This document shows, piece after piece, positions 53,648 to 64,000 of a stretch of DNA of 64,000 nt. Positions within the stretch are counted from its first letter, which is position 1; each line of letters starts with the position of its first letter. The DNA comes from Corynebacterium kutscheri (GTDB lineage: Bacteria > Actinomycetota > Actinomycetes > Mycobacteriales > Mycobacteriaceae), in the NCBI RefSeq assembly GCF_000980835.1, contig NZ_CP011312.1, forward strand, positions 248,001 through 312,000, written 5' to 3'. Position numbers and translations under genes: made by a program. A model generated the notes under the pieces. That model ran no database searches and was not told the DNA's origin. It was given only the letters and a program-made list of their open reading frames with translations.

Positions 53648-54931
53648 GTGCACCACACTGATTATTCGCTGCGAACACAGGCACGTCGGTTTTCTAAAAT
53701 TTCTCTAGAGCTTAAATTACTGCTAAGCACGCAAATGCTTTTTAATATTGGTTTTTATCTTGTGGTTCCTTTTCTGGCTGTGTATATGTCAGAGGATTTG
53801 CGGCTTGGTGGCGCAATGATTGGTCTAGTGCTGGGTGTGCGAACCTTTAGCCAGCAGGGCATGTTTTTCTTGGGCGGAGCTTTAGCAGATCGTTTTGGTA
53901 TGAAGCCGATTCTGCTTACCGGTATTGCTATTCGTATTGCGGGGTTTACTGCGGCAGGTTTATCGACGTCGGTAAGTACTCTTATGGTTGGTGTGATTCT
54001 TATCGGCTTTGGTGCTGCTCTTTTTTCACCTGCGGTGGAAGCTGCCCTAGCTGCTAGCAGTGCTCAATCACGTGGTGGAATGAGCCGAGCGGATATTTTT
54101 GCCCTTGACTCGCTATTTTTGAATATTGGGTCGGTGTTAGGTCCGGTACTTGGTGCGTTGCTGATACCTTTTGGGTTTAAGACGGTGGCGCTTATCGGTG
54201 CGGTCATTTTTGGTGCCATTTTTATCACCCATGCTTTTGTGGTTAAAAATATTGAGACTGTGCGTGAAAAATCGCTTTTTGATGGTCTGAATAAGGTTAT
54301 TCGCAACCCATTATTTATTATTTTTGGGGTGGCCTACTCGGCAAACCTGGTGGCCTATAATCTGATGTATTTAGGGCTACCGGTGGAATTGCATCGGGTG
54401 ACCGGGCATCAGGGCGCACTTGGTTGGCTTTTTGCCTATGTCAGTATTTTGACGATCGTGGTGCAAATGCCGCTTTCAACATGGGCACAGAAACTTAATA
54501 TTGCTATGGCTACTTCGGCAGGCACTATTATTCAAGGAATTGGTTTTTTCTTGTTAGGAGTATGCGCGATTTTTACTCCGCTGCCTGGGCTTGCTGCGTT
54601 ACTTCCATCACTACTGATGCTAACGCTTTTGCATGTGGGACAAATGATTGCAATTCCAGTTTCACGGGATCTCGTTGGGGTGATTGCTCAAGAGCAAAAT
54701 CTCGGCACATATTTTGGGGTGCTGAACTCTTTTGGTGGTTTTGCAGTGATGATAAGTTCCTTAGCAATGGGGTATCTACTCGATCTTGCCCTCATTACTC
54801 AACCGCAGGCGATTATTCCCTGGGCAGTTGCCGGCTTTATGATGCTTTTTTCTGCTCTCGGGCTAGTACTTACTGTTAAAAAAGTACATAACATTAATAC
54901 CGGTGATATTGTGCATCCGGAAACACTATAA
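53648..54931 (+). CDS. MFS transporter (MdtH-like)
   Basis: The 427-residue protein has twelve predicted TM helices. Motif A-like sequence GALADRFGMKPILLTG near residue 77 lies between TM2 and TM3, as in drug:H+ antiporters of the MFS. GTG 53648 is preceded by AAGGAG ten bases upstream. It sits between rplL and rpoB together with the DUF3068 gene, and is flanked by inverted CCCTAGG motif copies. Substrate unknown. Confidence 0.85.
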   Translation: MHHTDYSLRTQARRFSKISLELKLLLSTQMLFNIGFYLVVPFLAVYMSEDLRLGGAMIGLVLGVRTFSQQGMFFLGGALADRFGMKPILLTGIAIRIAGFTAAGLSTSVSTLMVGVILIGFGAALFSPAVEAALAASSAQSRGGMSRADIFALDSLFLNIGSVLGPVLGALLIPFGFKTVALIGAVIFGAIFITHAFVVKNIETVREKSLFDGLNKVIRNPLFIIFGVAYSANLVAYNLMYLGLPVELHRVTGHQGALGWLFAYVSILTIVVQMPLSTWAQKLNIAMATSAGTIIQGIGFFLLGVCAIFTPLPGLAALLPSLLMLTLLHVGQMIAIPVSRDLVGVIAQEQNLGTYFGVLNSFGGFAVMISSLAMGYLLDLALITQPQAIIPWAVAGFMMLFSALGLVLTVKKVHNINTGDIVHPETL

Positions 54932-54940
54932 AAAATCTTG

Positions 54941-54961
54941 TTTTTTCCCTAGGGCAAAAAG
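54941..54961. repeat. Palindromic CCCTAGGG copy after MFS gene
   Basis: TTTTTCCCTAGGGCAAAAA is nearly a perfect palindrome. The 13-mer CCTAGGGCAAAAA (54948-54960) is the inverse of TTTTTGCCCTAGG at 53561-53573. May act as terminator for the MFS gene. Confidence 0.6.
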
Positions 54962-55078
54962 AGGATTTTAGTATCGTGTTATCGCAGCAGATTAGCAGTA
55001 ACAAAGGGCTTATTTTTGTTCTTGGTATCCAACCAGTTTTCAAGGGAAATTTCGACTCATTTTTAACCCGCAGGTAAC

Positions 55079-56047
55079 ATGCAAATCATGCTGCCTACTT
55101 CTCGCATTCTTTCGGTTATCGTTCTTGGGCTAGGTTTAGCCTTAGTGGCGTGGGGGATTGCTGCGCCACGCGTGATTGATGCGGATGCGCGGATGCCCTT
55201 GGATTTAGAAAAAACCACTTTTAGGCTTATCGACGATAGTGCGACGACTCGTCTTATCCATAATGGCCAGATTATTCAGGTGCCTTTTACTCGTCAGCTG
55301 CATATGACCATTTTGCCGCCGAGTGATAATGACACGGCAACGGTTCGCGTGGGCTATACGGATATGCGCACGAGTATGCAGTCGGAAAATGAGCGTTTGA
55401 GTACGGCTTCGGTGTGGTCATATTCCTTTGATCGGGTTTCTGGTGAGTCAACAAGTGCAGCAGTGGTAGCAGATCAGTTGGCTAGTCCTACCCAAGAGGT
55501 CGAACTTTCTGGTGGGTGGCTAAAGTTTCCCGTCGATACGCAGCAAACCTCTTATGACATTTTCGATGTCACTGCTAGACAGAGTATTCCCGCAGTATTT
55601 AGTGCTGCTGAGCAAAGAGACGGTCGCACAGTTTATCGCTTTGTGCAAGAAATCGAGCCAATCAATGTTGCTCGCAACTATAACTCGGTTGCCAATACTA
55701 TCGAGGTGGACGTCGACGGTGAAGCACAAACAGCATATTTATATCACTCGGGTACTCGTGAGTTATATGTGGATCAAATAACCGGCTTAATTGTTGATTG
55801 GCACGAAAATATTGATGATTACTATGGCGATGAGCAGGGAAAAAAGCTTGAACAAGCATTGCTTTTTCAGGGCTCTCTTGCTGCCGAAGATGCGCAGGCG
55901 TTGTTAGTTCAGGCTTCTGGCGTGTCGGATGGACACACCTTCCGTTTGGTTAATTACATTGTCCTTGGGTTTGGTATTGTGCTGAGCATTATCGGCATGG
56001 CCGGAGCATTTTTGGTAGGTCGTCGTCGATTGGCAACTGAAGGATAA
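55079..56047 (+). CDS. DUF3068 (PorA family) protein
   Basis: The 322-residue protein has an N-terminal TM helix (about 7-26), an external beta-rich domain (about 30-275, with VRVGYTDMRTSMQSENERLSTASVWSYSFDR in parts) and a C-terminal TM helix (about 285-312) before RRR. This layout is the DUF3068/PorA family of Mycobacteriales. Role unknown; no channel activity can be claimed. ATG 55079 lies after GCAGGTAAC. Confidence 0.8.
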   Translation: MQIMLPTSRILSVIVLGLGLALVAWGIAAPRVIDADARMPLDLEKTTFRLIDDSATTRLIHNGQIIQVPFTRQLHMTILPPSDNDTATVRVGYTDMRTSMQSENERLSTASVWSYSFDRVSGESTSAAVVADQLASPTQEVELSGGWLKFPVDTQQTSYDIFDVTARQSIPAVFSAAEQRDGRTVYRFVQEIEPINVARNYNSVANTIEVDVDGEAQTAYLYHSGTRELYVDQITGLIVDWHENIDDYYGDEQGKKLEQALLFQGSLAAEDAQALLVQASGVSDGHTFRLVNYIVLGFGIVLSIIGMAGAFLVGRRRLATEG

Positions 56048-56327
56048 TCGAATAAGCAGGGATTTTTGGCTGGAATTTGATTTTTTTCGGCTGAACAATT
56101 AAAGCGCCTTTACAAACCTGGCCTAAAGGTATAGGCTGTATCGTTGCGCTGGAATGCAAATCTAGTAGTATTTTTTGACCTTGATCGCTTGGTGAGTTCG
56201 AAATCGAAAATCATCGACTTGACAAGGTCATTCCGTGCTATCTAGGTAAGGCATTTCTTAGCAGACCGAATTGCTCATTTACCAGCGGTTTTGGCAGCCA
56301 ATATTGCGGGGCTGCCATCCGCGTGAG
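56048..56327 (+). other. rpoB upstream region
   Basis: The 280-bp gap contains two plausible promoters: TTTACA (56109-56114) with TAGGCT (56132-56137), and TTGACA (56219-56224) with TAGGTA (56243-56248). No terminator or gene seen. Confidence 0.5.
56219..56248 (+). promoter_or_regulatory. Probable rpoB promoter
   Basis: Consensus TTGACA and TAGGTA separated by 18 bp, about 80 bp before the rpoB start. Confidence 0.5.
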
Positions 56328-59300
56328 GTGCTGGAAGGACCCATCTTGGCAGTCTCCCGCCAGACCAAGGCCACTATCCCTGGGGCTACCGAACGTAAGT
56401 CGTTCGCGAAAATTACGGAACCTATCGAGGTCCCGGGGCTTCTTGATGTACAGCTTAACTCTTTTGCGTGGTTAATCGGCAGCCCCGAATGGCGCGCCCG
56501 CAAGCAAGAGGAGTTGGGCGAGGGTGTTCGCGTAACAAGCGGACTTGAGGATATCCTCGAAGAGCTCTCGCCAATTCAGGATTACTCTGGAAATATGTCC
56601 CTGTCGCTATCCGCGCCACGTTTCGAAGACATGAAAAACACTGTCGACGAAGCTAAAGACAAGGACATCAACTACTCTGCGCCACTATATGTGACCGCTG
56701 AGTTTATTAACAACGAAACCCAAGAGATCAAGTCGCAGACTGTCTTTATCGGCGATTTCCCGATGATGACAGATAAAGGTACCTTCATCGTGAATGGTAC
56801 CGAGCGCGTTGTGGTCTCTCAGCTGGTGCGTTCACCTGGTGTGTACTTCGATCAGTCGATTGATAAGTCCACTGAACGCCCCTTGCACTCGGTGAAGGTT
56901 ATTCCTTCTCGCGGTGCGTGGCTGGAGTTTGACGTCGATAAGCGTGACACCGTTGGTGTGCGTATCGACCGTAAGCGCCGCCAGCCAGTGACTGTGCTAC
57001 TGAAGGCTCTCGGTTGGACTACCGAACAAATTGTTGAACGTTTTGGTTTCTCCGAAATCATGATGTCAACACTAGAAGCTGATGGTGTTGCCAATACCGA
57101 TGAAGCACTTTTGGAGATCTACCGCAAGCAGCGCCCAGGTGAGCAGCCAACCCGTGATTTGGCACAGTCGCTTCTCGACAACTCCTTCTTTAGGGCGAAA
57201 CGCTACGATCTAGCCAAGGTCGGCCGGTATAAGGTTAACCGCAAGCTGGGTCTTGGTGGCGATAATGATGGTTTGATGACTCTGACTGAAGAAGACATCG
57301 CTACCACCATCGAATACTTGGTGCGCTTGCATGCTGGTGAGCATTCAATGACTTCGCCACAAGGTGTCACCATTCCAGTCGAGACCGACGATATTGACCA
57401 CTTTGGTAATCGTCGTCTGCGTACTGTTGGCGAGCTCATTCAGAATCAGGTTCGAGTTGGCCTCTCGCGTATGGAACGTGTTGTGCGTGAACGTATGACC
57501 ACCCAGGACGCTGAGTCAATTACTCCTACCTCGCTGATTAACGTTCGTCCGGTTTCTGCTGCCATTCGCGAATTCTTCGGTACTTCGCAGCTGTCGCAGT
57601 TTATGGATCAGAACAATTCGCTGTCTGGTTTGACTCATAAGCGTCGTCTTTCTGCACTCGGCCCAGGTGGTCTGTCGCGTGAGCGCGCCGGCATTGAGGT
57701 GCGTGACGTGCACGCCTCGCACTATGGCCGTATGTGTCCTATTGAGACTCCCGAAGGTCCAAACATTGGCCTGATTGGTTCTTTGGCTTCGTATGCTCGA
57801 GTTAATGATTTCGGCTTTATTGAGACTCCATACCGCAAGGTAGAAAATGGTGTGCTCACCGACCAGATTGATTATCTCACCGCAGATGAGGAAGATCGCT
57901 TCGTGGTTGGTCAGGCCAACGTTGAAGTTGATGGTCAAGGCCGTATTACCGCTGAGCGTGTGACTGTTCGCGTGAAGAACGGTGATATTCAGGTTGTTAG
58001 CCCAGAAGCTGTGGAATATCTTGACGTTTCACCACGTCAGATGGTTTCTGTGGCAACCGCTATGATTCCGTTCCTTGAGCACGACGACGCTAACCGTGCC
58101 TTGATGGGCGCAAACATGCAGCGCCAGGCTGTGCCGCTGGTACGTTCCGAGGCTCCTTTTGTGGGTACCGGTATGGAGCTGCGTGCTGCGTATGACGCTG
58201 GCGATATGGTGATTAGCAAGAAGTCCGGTGTGGTAGAAAACCTTTCTGCTGACTTCATCACCATTATGGATGACACTGGTATTCGCGATACCTACTTGTT
58301 GCGTAAATTTGAGCGCACCAACCAAGGTAACAACTACAACCAGAAGCCTTTGGTCGACATTGGCGATCGCGTTGAAGCTGGCCAGGTTATTGCTGATGGT
58401 CCTGGTACTCACAATGGTGAAATGGCATTGGGACGCAACCTTTTGGTCGCCTTCATGCCATGGGAAGGCCATAACTACGAGGACGCTATCATCTTGAATC
58501 AGCGCCTGGTAGAAGAGGATATCCTGACCTCGATTCACATTGAGGAGCACGAGATTGATGCCCGCGACACTAAGCTTGGTGCCGAGGAAATCACTCGGGA
58601 AATCCCTAACGTTTCCGAGGACGTACTGCGCGATCTCGATGAGCGCGGTATTGTGCGCATCGGTGCTGATGTTCGTGACGGCGATATTCTTGTTGGTAAG
58701 GTCACTCCGAAGGGCGAAACCGAGCTCACCCCAGAAGAGCGTTTGCTGCGTGCCATCTTTGGTGAGAAGGCACGTGAGGTTCGCGATACCTCTATGAAGG
58801 TGCCACACGGTGAAACCGGCAAGGTTATCGGTGTGCGTCGTTTCTCCCGCGAGGATGATGACGATCTAGCACCGGGTGTCAATGAGATGATCCGCGTGTA
58901 TGTCGCCCAAAAGCGCAAGATTCAGGACGGCGATAAGCTCGCTGGCCGCCACGGCAACAAGGGTGTTGTGGGTAAGATCTTGCCGCAGGAAGATATGCCA
59001 TTTATGCCAGATGGCACCCCAGTGGATATCATCTTGAACACCCACGGTGTGCCCCGTCGTATGAACATTGGCCAGGTGCTTGAAGTTCACCTTGGTTGGC
59101 TAGCTGCTGCTGGTTGGAAGATTGATACCGAAGACCCAGCCAATGCTGAGCTGATGAAGATGCTGCCAGAGGATCTCTATGAGGTTCCAGCAGGCACTTT
59201 GACAGCTACCCCAGTGTTCGACGGTGCTTCTAATGATGAGCTGAAAGGCCTGCTGGGCAATACTCGTCCAAACCGTGACGGTGATGTCATGGTTGACTCC

Positions 59301-59822
59301 GACGGTAAGGCACAGCTTTTCGACGGTCGTTCCGGTGAGCCATTCCCATACCCAGTTTCGGTCGGCTACATGTACATCTTGAAGCTGCACCACTTGGTTG
59401 ACGAGAAGATCCACGCTCGTTCCACCGGTCCATACTCCATGATTACTCAGCAGCCACTTGGTGGTAAGGCTCAGTTCGGTGGTCAGCGCTTCGGCGAAAT
59501 GGAGGTGTGGGCAATGCAAGCATATGGTGCCGCCTACACCTTGCAGGAGCTACTAACCATTAAGTCCGATGACGTGGTGGGTCGTGTGAAGGTCTATGAA
59601 GCCATTGTCAAGGGTGAAAACATCCCTGACCCAGGCATTCCAGAGTCCTTCAAGGTGCTGCTCAAAGAATTGCAGTCACTGTGTCTGAATGTGGAAGTTC
59701 TCTCTGCAGATGGCACCCCAATGGAGTTGTCCGGTTCCGATGACGACGATTACGACCAGGCAGGAGTTTCCCTTGGAATCAACCTGTCTCGTGACGAGCG
59801 TTCCGACGCGGACATCGCTTAA
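56328..59822 (+). CDS. rpoB: DNA-directed RNA polymerase subunit beta
   Basis: The 1164-residue catalytic subunit begins [13 protein letters not shown] as in other corynebacteria, fixing GTG 56328 as start; a longer frame upstream (to 56271) is not conserved. The rifampicin region (about 420-448, [21 protein letters not shown]) has the wild-type Gln, Asp, His and following LSALGPGG Ser residues, so no rifampicin-resistance change is seen. Other conserved blocks: [14 protein letters not shown] near 866 and [18 protein letters not shown] near 1045. Weak ribosome binding site. Confidence 0.97.
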   Translation: MLEGPILAVSRQTKATIPGATERKSFAKITEPIEVPGLLDVQLNSFAWLIGSPEWRARKQEELGEGVRVTSGLEDILEELSPIQDYSGNMSLSLSAPRFEDMKNTVDEAKDKDINYSAPLYVTAEFINNETQEIKSQTVFIGDFPMMTDKGTFIVNGTERVVVSQLVRSPGVYFDQSIDKSTERPLHSVKVIPSRGAWLEFDVDKRDTVGVRIDRKRRQPVTVLLKALGWTTEQIVERFGFSEIMMSTLEADGVANTDEALLEIYRKQRPGEQPTRDLAQSLLDNSFFRAKRYDLAKVGRYKVNRKLGLGGDNDGLMTLTEEDIATTIEYLVRLHAGEHSMTSPQGVTIPVETDDIDHFGNRRLRTVGELIQNQVRVGLSRMERVVRERMTTQDAESITPTSLINVRPVSAAIREFFGTSQLSQFMDQNNSLSGLTHKRRLSALGPGGLSRERAGIEVRDVHASHYGRMCPIETPEGPNIGLIGSLASYARVNDFGFIETPYRKVENGVLTDQIDYLTADEEDRFVVGQANVEVDGQGRITAERVTVRVKNGDIQVVSPEAVEYLDVSPRQMVSVATAMIPFLEHDDANRALMGANMQRQAVPLVRSEAPFVGTGMELRAAYDAGDMVISKKSGVVENLSADFITIMDDTGIRDTYLLRKFERTNQGNNYNQKPLVDIGDRVEAGQVIADGPGTHNGEMALGRNLLVAFMPWEGHNYEDAIILNQRLVEEDILTSIHIEEHEIDARDTKLGAEEITREIPNVSEDVLRDLDERGIVRIGADVRDGDILVGKVTPKGETELTPEERLLRAIFGEKAREVRDTSMKVPHGETGKVIGVRRFSREDDDDLAPGVNEMIRVYVAQKRKIQDGDKLAGRHGNKGVVGKILPQEDMPFMPDGTPVDIILNTHGVPRRMNIGQVLEVHLGWLAAAGWKIDTEDPANAELMKMLPEDLYEVPAGTLTATPVFDGASNDELKGLLGNTRPNRDGDVMVDSDGKAQLFDGRSGEPFPYPVSVGYMYILKLHHLVDEKIHARSTGPYSMITQQPLGGKAQFGGQRFGEMEVWAMQAYGAAYTLQELLTIKSDDVVGRVKVYEAIVKGENIPDPGIPESFKVLLKELQSLCLNVEVLSADGTPMELSGSDDDDYDQAGVSLGINLSRDERSDADIA

Positions 59823-59938
59823 CGCCAAGGTTTTCTGGTTTTATTTTCTTCTCGAAGCAGATAAAACCAGGTAACGGATACTTTAGTCAAACAAGATTCA
59901 CAACTATCCCTTGAATAATCGAGGGGAAAGGGAGTTAC

Positions 59939-62900
59939 GTGCTAGACGTCAACTTCTTCGACGAGCTCCGCATCGGCCTGGCAACTGCCGACGACATCCG
60001 TCGTTGGTCTAAAGGCGAGGTCAAGAAGCCGGAGACTATTAACTACCGTACGTTAAAGCCAGAAAAGGACGGTCTTTTCTGCGAGCGTATCTTTGGTCCT
60101 ACCCGCGACTGGGAGTGTGCTTGCGGTAAGTACAAGCGTGTTCGCTACAAGGGCATCATTTGTGAGCGCTGTGGCGTTGAGGTGACCAAGTCCAAGGTGC
60201 GCCGTGAGCGAATGGGACACATTGAGCTTGCTGCACCAGTAACTCACATCTGGTACTTCAAGGGTGTTCCTTCCCGCCTGGGTTATTTGCTTGACCTAGC
60301 GCCAAAGGATCTTGAGCGCATTATTTACTTCGCCGCCAACATCATCACCAGCATTGATGAAGAGGCACGCCATAACGACCGCACTACTTTGGAAGCAGAA
60401 ATGCTTTTGGAGAAGAAAGACGTTGAGGCGGATATGGAGTCTGAGATCGCATCTCGGGCTCAGAAGCTAGAAGAAGATCTCGCTGAGCTAGAGGCTGCGG
60501 GCGCAAAAGCAGATGCTCGTCGCAAAGTACAAAGCGCTGCCGAAAAAGAAATGCAGCACATCCGTGAGCGCGCCGAGCGTGAGATTGATCGCTTAGAAGA
60601 AATCTGGCAGACCTTCTTAAAGCTGGCACCAAAGCAGATGATTATCGACGAAAGCATTTATGAAGAGCTCGTCGATCGCTATGAGGATTACTTCACCGGT
60701 GGTATGGGCGCTGAGGCAATCCAGACGCTGATCCGCAATTTTGATCTTGATGCCGAGGCTGAGGAGCTTCGCGAGATCATTAACAGCGGCAAGGGACAAA
60801 AGAAGATGCGTGCCCTGAAGCGTTTGAAAGTTGTTGCAGCTTTCCAGCGTTCTGGTAATGATCCTGCAGGTATGGTGCTTGATTGCATTCCGGTTATTCC
60901 GCCTGAGTTGCGTCCAATGGTGCAGCTTGACGGTGGCCGTTTTGCCACCTCAGATCTCAATGATCTGTACCGTCGTGTGATTAACCGCAATAATCGCTTG
61001 AAGCGCATGATTGATCTGGGTGCACCTGAGATCATCGTGAATAACGAAAAGCGCATGTTGCAGGAATCTGTCGACGCACTCTTTGATAATGGTCGTCGCG
61101 GACGTCCAGTAACCGGTCCAGGCAACCGCCCACTGAAGTCTTTGAGCGATTTGCTCAAGGGTAAGCAGGGTCGTTTCCGCCAGAACCTGCTGGGTAAGCG
61201 TGTTGATTACTCGGGTCGTTCGGTTATTATCGTTGGTCCGCAGTTGAAGCTGCACGAGTGCGGTCTGCCTAAGTTGATGGCACTTGAGCTATTCAAGCCA
61301 TTCGTTATGAAGCGACTGGTGGAAAATGAGTACGCGCAAAACATTAAGTCTGCTAAGCGCATGGTGGAACGTCAGCGCCCTGAGGTGTGGGATGTTTTGG
61401 AAGAAGCTATTGCTGAACACCCAGTGATGCTCAACCGTGCACCGACTCTACACCGCCTAGGCATCCAGGCATTCGAGCCGAAACTCATTGAGGGTAAGGC
61501 TATTCAGCTGCACCCACTAGCTTGTGAAGCTTTTAACGCCGACTTCGACGGTGACCAGATGGCGGTTCACTTGCCATTATCCGCCGAGGCACAGGCAGAA
61601 GCACGCGTTCTTATGCTTGCCTCCAACAACATTCTCTCGCCAGCATCCGGTAAGCCTTTGGCCATGCCACGTTTGGACATGGTTACTGGTTTGTACTATC
61701 TGACGATGGACAAGACAGTAGAAGAGTACGGCGGCCAGGGTGTGTATACACCAGCAACCGATACCGCTGTGGCACAAGGTGTCTATTCTTCCTACGCCGA
61801 GGCAATTATGGCTTATGACCGTGGCGTACTTGGTCTACAGGCTAAGATCAAGGTGCGTATTTCGCACCTGCGTCCGCCAGCAGATATTGAAGCTGAGCAG
61901 TTCCCCGATGGTTGGGAGCAAGGCCAGGCCTGGTTGGCAGATACCACCTTGGGTCGAGTTATGTTCAATGACCTCTTGCCATGGAATTACCCATACCTTG
62001 AGGGGGTCATGGTGCGTAAGGGCGGCGGCTCAGACAAGATCATGCTTGGCGACGTGATTAACGATCTCGCCGCTAAGTACCCAATGATTACCGTGGCCCA
62101 GACCATGGACAAGATGAAGGATGCCGGTTTCTACTGGGCAACCCGATCTGGCGTGACCATTGCTATGTCTGACGTGCTGGTTCTTCCTAACAAGGATGAG
62201 ATCTTGGATTCTTATGAGTCCGAGGCACGCAAGATTGAACGCAAGTACTGGGAGCAGGGTGCGCTAACTGAGCGTGAGCGTTATGATCGCCTTGTTGAGT
62301 TGTGGAAGGACGCAACCGATACCGTTGGTAAGGCCGTCGAGGAACTTTACCCAGATGACAACCCAATTCCGATGATCGTGAAGTCCGGTGCTGCCGGTAA
62401 CATGCGTCAGATTTGGACCTTGGCTGGCATGAAGGGCATGGTTGTGAACTCGAAGGGTGACTACATCACCCGTCCGATTAAGACCTCCTTCCGTGAAGGC
62501 CTATCGGTGCTTGAGTACTTCAACAACTCTCACGGTTCGCGTAAGGGTCTTGCCGATACCGCGCTGCGTACCGCCGACTCCGGTTACTTGACTCGTCGTC
62601 TAGTCGACGTGGCTCAGGATGTTATTGTCCGCGAAGAGGACTGCAACACTCGCCAGGGTATTCGCGTTCCAGTAGCTGAGGCTATTAAGGACGCAGAAGG
62701 CAACATCACTGGTTACCGAGCACACTCACTTATTGAGACCTCGGTATCTGGTCGTGTGGTAGCAACGGATGTGAAATCCGGCGATGAGGTTATCGTGTCA
62801 GCAGGTGCGAACCTTAGCGATGAGCTTATCGACGTTCTAGTTGCTCAGGGTATTGAAGAAGTCAAGGTTCGTTCGGTATTAACCTGTCAAACCGCTACCG

Positions 62901-63946
62901 GCGTGTGCGCTAAGTGCTACGGCAAGTCCATGGCATCTGGCCAATTGGTTGATATTGGCGAGGCAGTTGGTATTGTTGCTGCACAGTCGATTGGTGAGCC
63001 AGGTACTCAGCTTACAATGCGTACCTTCCACCAGGGTGGTGTCGGTGGCGACATTACCGGCGGTTTGCCACGTGTTCAGGAACTCTTCGAGGCTCGTATT
63101 CCTAAGAACCGGGCACCTATTGCTTCGGTAGCTGGTACGGTTCACTTGGAAGATGAAGGCAACTTCTGGACCCTATCGATTACTCCAGACGACGGTTCAG
63201 ATATCGTTGAGTACGAGAAACTGTCCAAGCGTCAGGGCCTAGCAACCGTGCGCGTGCCAATGGAATCCAACCCAGGGGCATGGATCGAACGCACGCTGCA
63301 AGAAGGCGATCACGTTGATGTCGGTGATCGTTTGCTGCGTGGTCCAGCTGATCCACATGATGTGCTTGAGGTTTTGGGTCGTCGTGGCGTGGAACAGCAC
63401 CTGGTTGACGAAGTGCAGGCAGTTTACCGTGCACAGGGTGTGGCGATTCACGATAAGCATATCGAGATTATTATTCGCCAGATGTTGCGTCGCGGTACGG
63501 TCATTGAATCCGGTTCTACTGAGTTCCTACCTGGTACCTTGGTTGATCTTTCGGAGGCTAAGGCAGCTAATTCTGAGGCTATTGCAGCTGGCGGTCAGCC
63601 TGCTGAGCTGCGCAGTGAGATCATGGGTATCACCAAGGCCTCTTTGGCTACCGAGTCTTGGCTATCGGCTGCGTCCTTCCAGGAGACCACTCGTGTGCTT
63701 ACCGATGCCGCTATTAACAAGCGCTCCGATAAGCTCATTGGTCTAAAGGAAAACGTGATTATCGGTAAGCTGATCCCAGCTGGTACCGGTATTGCCCGTT
63801 ACCGCAATATTGCTGTAAAGCCAACCGAGGCAGCACGTAATGCGGCTTACTCGATTCCAACCTATGGTGATTCCATCTACGGTGACGACGGTTACGGCGA
63901 GTTCACTGGCGCCTCGGTGCCACTGGATGAGGCTTATGATCTTTAA
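59939..63946 (+). CDS. rpoC: DNA-directed RNA polymerase subunit beta'
   Basis: The 1335-residue subunit has the zinc-binding segment [20 protein letters not shown] near residue 60, the catalytic [12 protein letters not shown] with Asp535, Asp537 and Asp539, and the bridge/trigger region [18 protein letters not shown] near 1028. GTG 59939 follows AAGGGAG. The stop is at 63944-63946; the terminator lies beyond the window. A 116-bp gap separates it from rpoB. Confidence 0.98.
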   Translation: MLDVNFFDELRIGLATADDIRRWSKGEVKKPETINYRTLKPEKDGLFCERIFGPTRDWECACGKYKRVRYKGIICERCGVEVTKSKVRRERMGHIELAAPVTHIWYFKGVPSRLGYLLDLAPKDLERIIYFAANIITSIDEEARHNDRTTLEAEMLLEKKDVEADMESEIASRAQKLEEDLAELEAAGAKADARRKVQSAAEKEMQHIRERAEREIDRLEEIWQTFLKLAPKQMIIDESIYEELVDRYEDYFTGGMGAEAIQTLIRNFDLDAEAEELREIINSGKGQKKMRALKRLKVVAAFQRSGNDPAGMVLDCIPVIPPELRPMVQLDGGRFATSDLNDLYRRVINRNNRLKRMIDLGAPEIIVNNEKRMLQESVDALFDNGRRGRPVTGPGNRPLKSLSDLLKGKQGRFRQNLLGKRVDYSGRSVIIVGPQLKLHECGLPKLMALELFKPFVMKRLVENEYAQNIKSAKRMVERQRPEVWDVLEEAIAEHPVMLNRAPTLHRLGIQAFEPKLIEGKAIQLHPLACEAFNADFDGDQMAVHLPLSAEAQAEARVLMLASNNILSPASGKPLAMPRLDMVTGLYYLTMDKTVEEYGGQGVYTPATDTAVAQGVYSSYAEAIMAYDRGVLGLQAKIKVRISHLRPPADIEAEQFPDGWEQGQAWLADTTLGRVMFNDLLPWNYPYLEGVMVRKGGGSDKIMLGDVINDLAAKYPMITVAQTMDKMKDAGFYWATRSGVTIAMSDVLVLPNKDEILDSYESEARKIERKYWEQGALTERERYDRLVELWKDATDTVGKAVEELYPDDNPIPMIVKSGAAGNMRQIWTLAGMKGMVVNSKGDYITRPIKTSFREGLSVLEYFNNSHGSRKGLADTALRTADSGYLTRRLVDVAQDVIVREEDCNTRQGIRVPVAEAIKDAEGNITGYRAHSLIETSVSGRVVATDVKSGDEVIVSAGANLSDELIDVLVAQGIEEVKVRSVLTCQTATGVCAKCYGKSMASGQLVDIGEAVGIVAAQSIGEPGTQLTMRTFHQGGVGGDITGGLPRVQELFEARIPKNRAPIASVAGTVHLEDEGNFWTLSITPDDGSDIVEYEKLSKRQGLATVRVPMESNPGAWIERTLQEGDHVDVGDRLLRGPADPHDVLEVLGRRGVEQHLVDEVQAVYRAQGVAIHDKHIEIIIRQMLRRGTVIESGSTEFLPGTLVDLSEAKAANSEAIAAGGQPAELRSEIMGITKASLATESWLSAASFQETTRVLTDAAINKRSDKLIGLKENVIIGKLIPAGTGIARYRNIAVKPTEAARNAAYSIPTYGDSIYGDDGYGEFTGASVPLDEAYDL

Positions 63947-64000
63947 ACATGCGCTAGTTGGTTAACTTAGCGCTAGGTTAAAGCCTTTTAGATAAGGGTC
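63947..64000 (+). other. Downstream of rpoC, window edge
   Basis: GCGCTAG with GGTTAA occurs twice in 30 bp (about 63952-63980). No gene or complete terminator is visible before the window ends. Confidence 0.4.

Noticed and set aside
58029..58808. 259-codon frame antisense to rpoB
   Set aside because: Codon-composition shadow of rpoB; no family resemblance.
1..64000. CRISPR array, insertion sequences, rRNA genes, prophage
   Set aside because: No regularly spaced repeats, transposase motifs, rRNA sequence or phage genes were found on either strand.

Overview
This window is a chromosomal core segment of a Corynebacterium. The gene order murB, mshA, gpmA, senX3-regX3, ppx, proC, bS22, hemACDB, hemE-cgoX-hemL, ccs genes, menA/E/B/C/D, mgtA, menG, menJ, polyprenyl synthase, secE-nusG-rplKA, rplJL, rpoBC follows the Rv0481-Rv0668 order of Mycobacterium tuberculosis and the equivalent C. 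glutamicum block. mshA (mycothiol), bS22, CgoX-type heme synthesis and a DUF3068 (PorA family) protein also point to Mycobacteriales. G+C looks mid-40s percent by eye, low for the genus; the C. diphtheriae/C. kutscheri side of the genus fits, but the species is not proven. There is no rRNA operon, IS element, prophage or CRISPR array.

Layout. 1-5.1 kb: methyltransferase, DUF2505 protein, murB, App1-like phosphatase and fadD. 5.2-9.2 kb: mshA, gpmA and the phosphate-sensing pair senX3-regX3. 9.3-16.1 kb: a cysteine-rich conserved protein, ppx, a membrane protein, proC, a small HTH protein, the 33-residue ribosomal protein bS22, an orphan DUF222-like protein, a SerB-like HAD phosphatase and a glutaredoxin-like protein. 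16.2-27.9 kb: nearly complete heme precursor synthesis (hemA, hemC, hemD, hemB, hemE, cgoX, hemL), interrupted by a membrane protein and a P-type ATPase homologue that has lost its catalytic residues. 28-32.8 kb: cytochrome c maturation (TlpA-like lipoprotein, CcdA, ResB, CcsB). 32.8-33.9 kb: ArsR regulator and small membrane proteins. 34-43.9 kb: menaquinone synthesis (menA, menE, menB, menC, menD, menG, menJ) with mgtA. 44-46 kb: polyprenyl diphosphate synthase and four tRNAs (Tyr, Thr, Met, Trp). 46.3-64 kb: secE, nusG, rplK, rplA, an inserted crtB-crtI carotenoid pair, rplJ-rplL with an L10 leader, an MFS transporter, a DUF3068 protein, rpoB and rpoC.

Heme, cytochrome c maturation, menaquinone and isoprenoid genes lie together, so the middle 28 kb supplies cofactors for the respiratory chain. 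The right third is the transcription/translation core.

The most unusual signals are: (1) a short motif, AAATTGCCCTAGG(GGG), with about a dozen strong copies between 36 and 55 kb and none recognised elsewhere in the window; some copies form inverted pairs or supply the TAG stop codons of neighbouring genes; (2) a second over-represented 12-mer, TCGTCGAAAAGC, sometimes next to the first; (3) a pseudo-P-type ATPase inside the heme locus; (4) several clean palindromes in the intergenic regions of the menaquinone genes. Coordinates and motifs were read by eye. Database-level identities are inferences from motifs and synteny.
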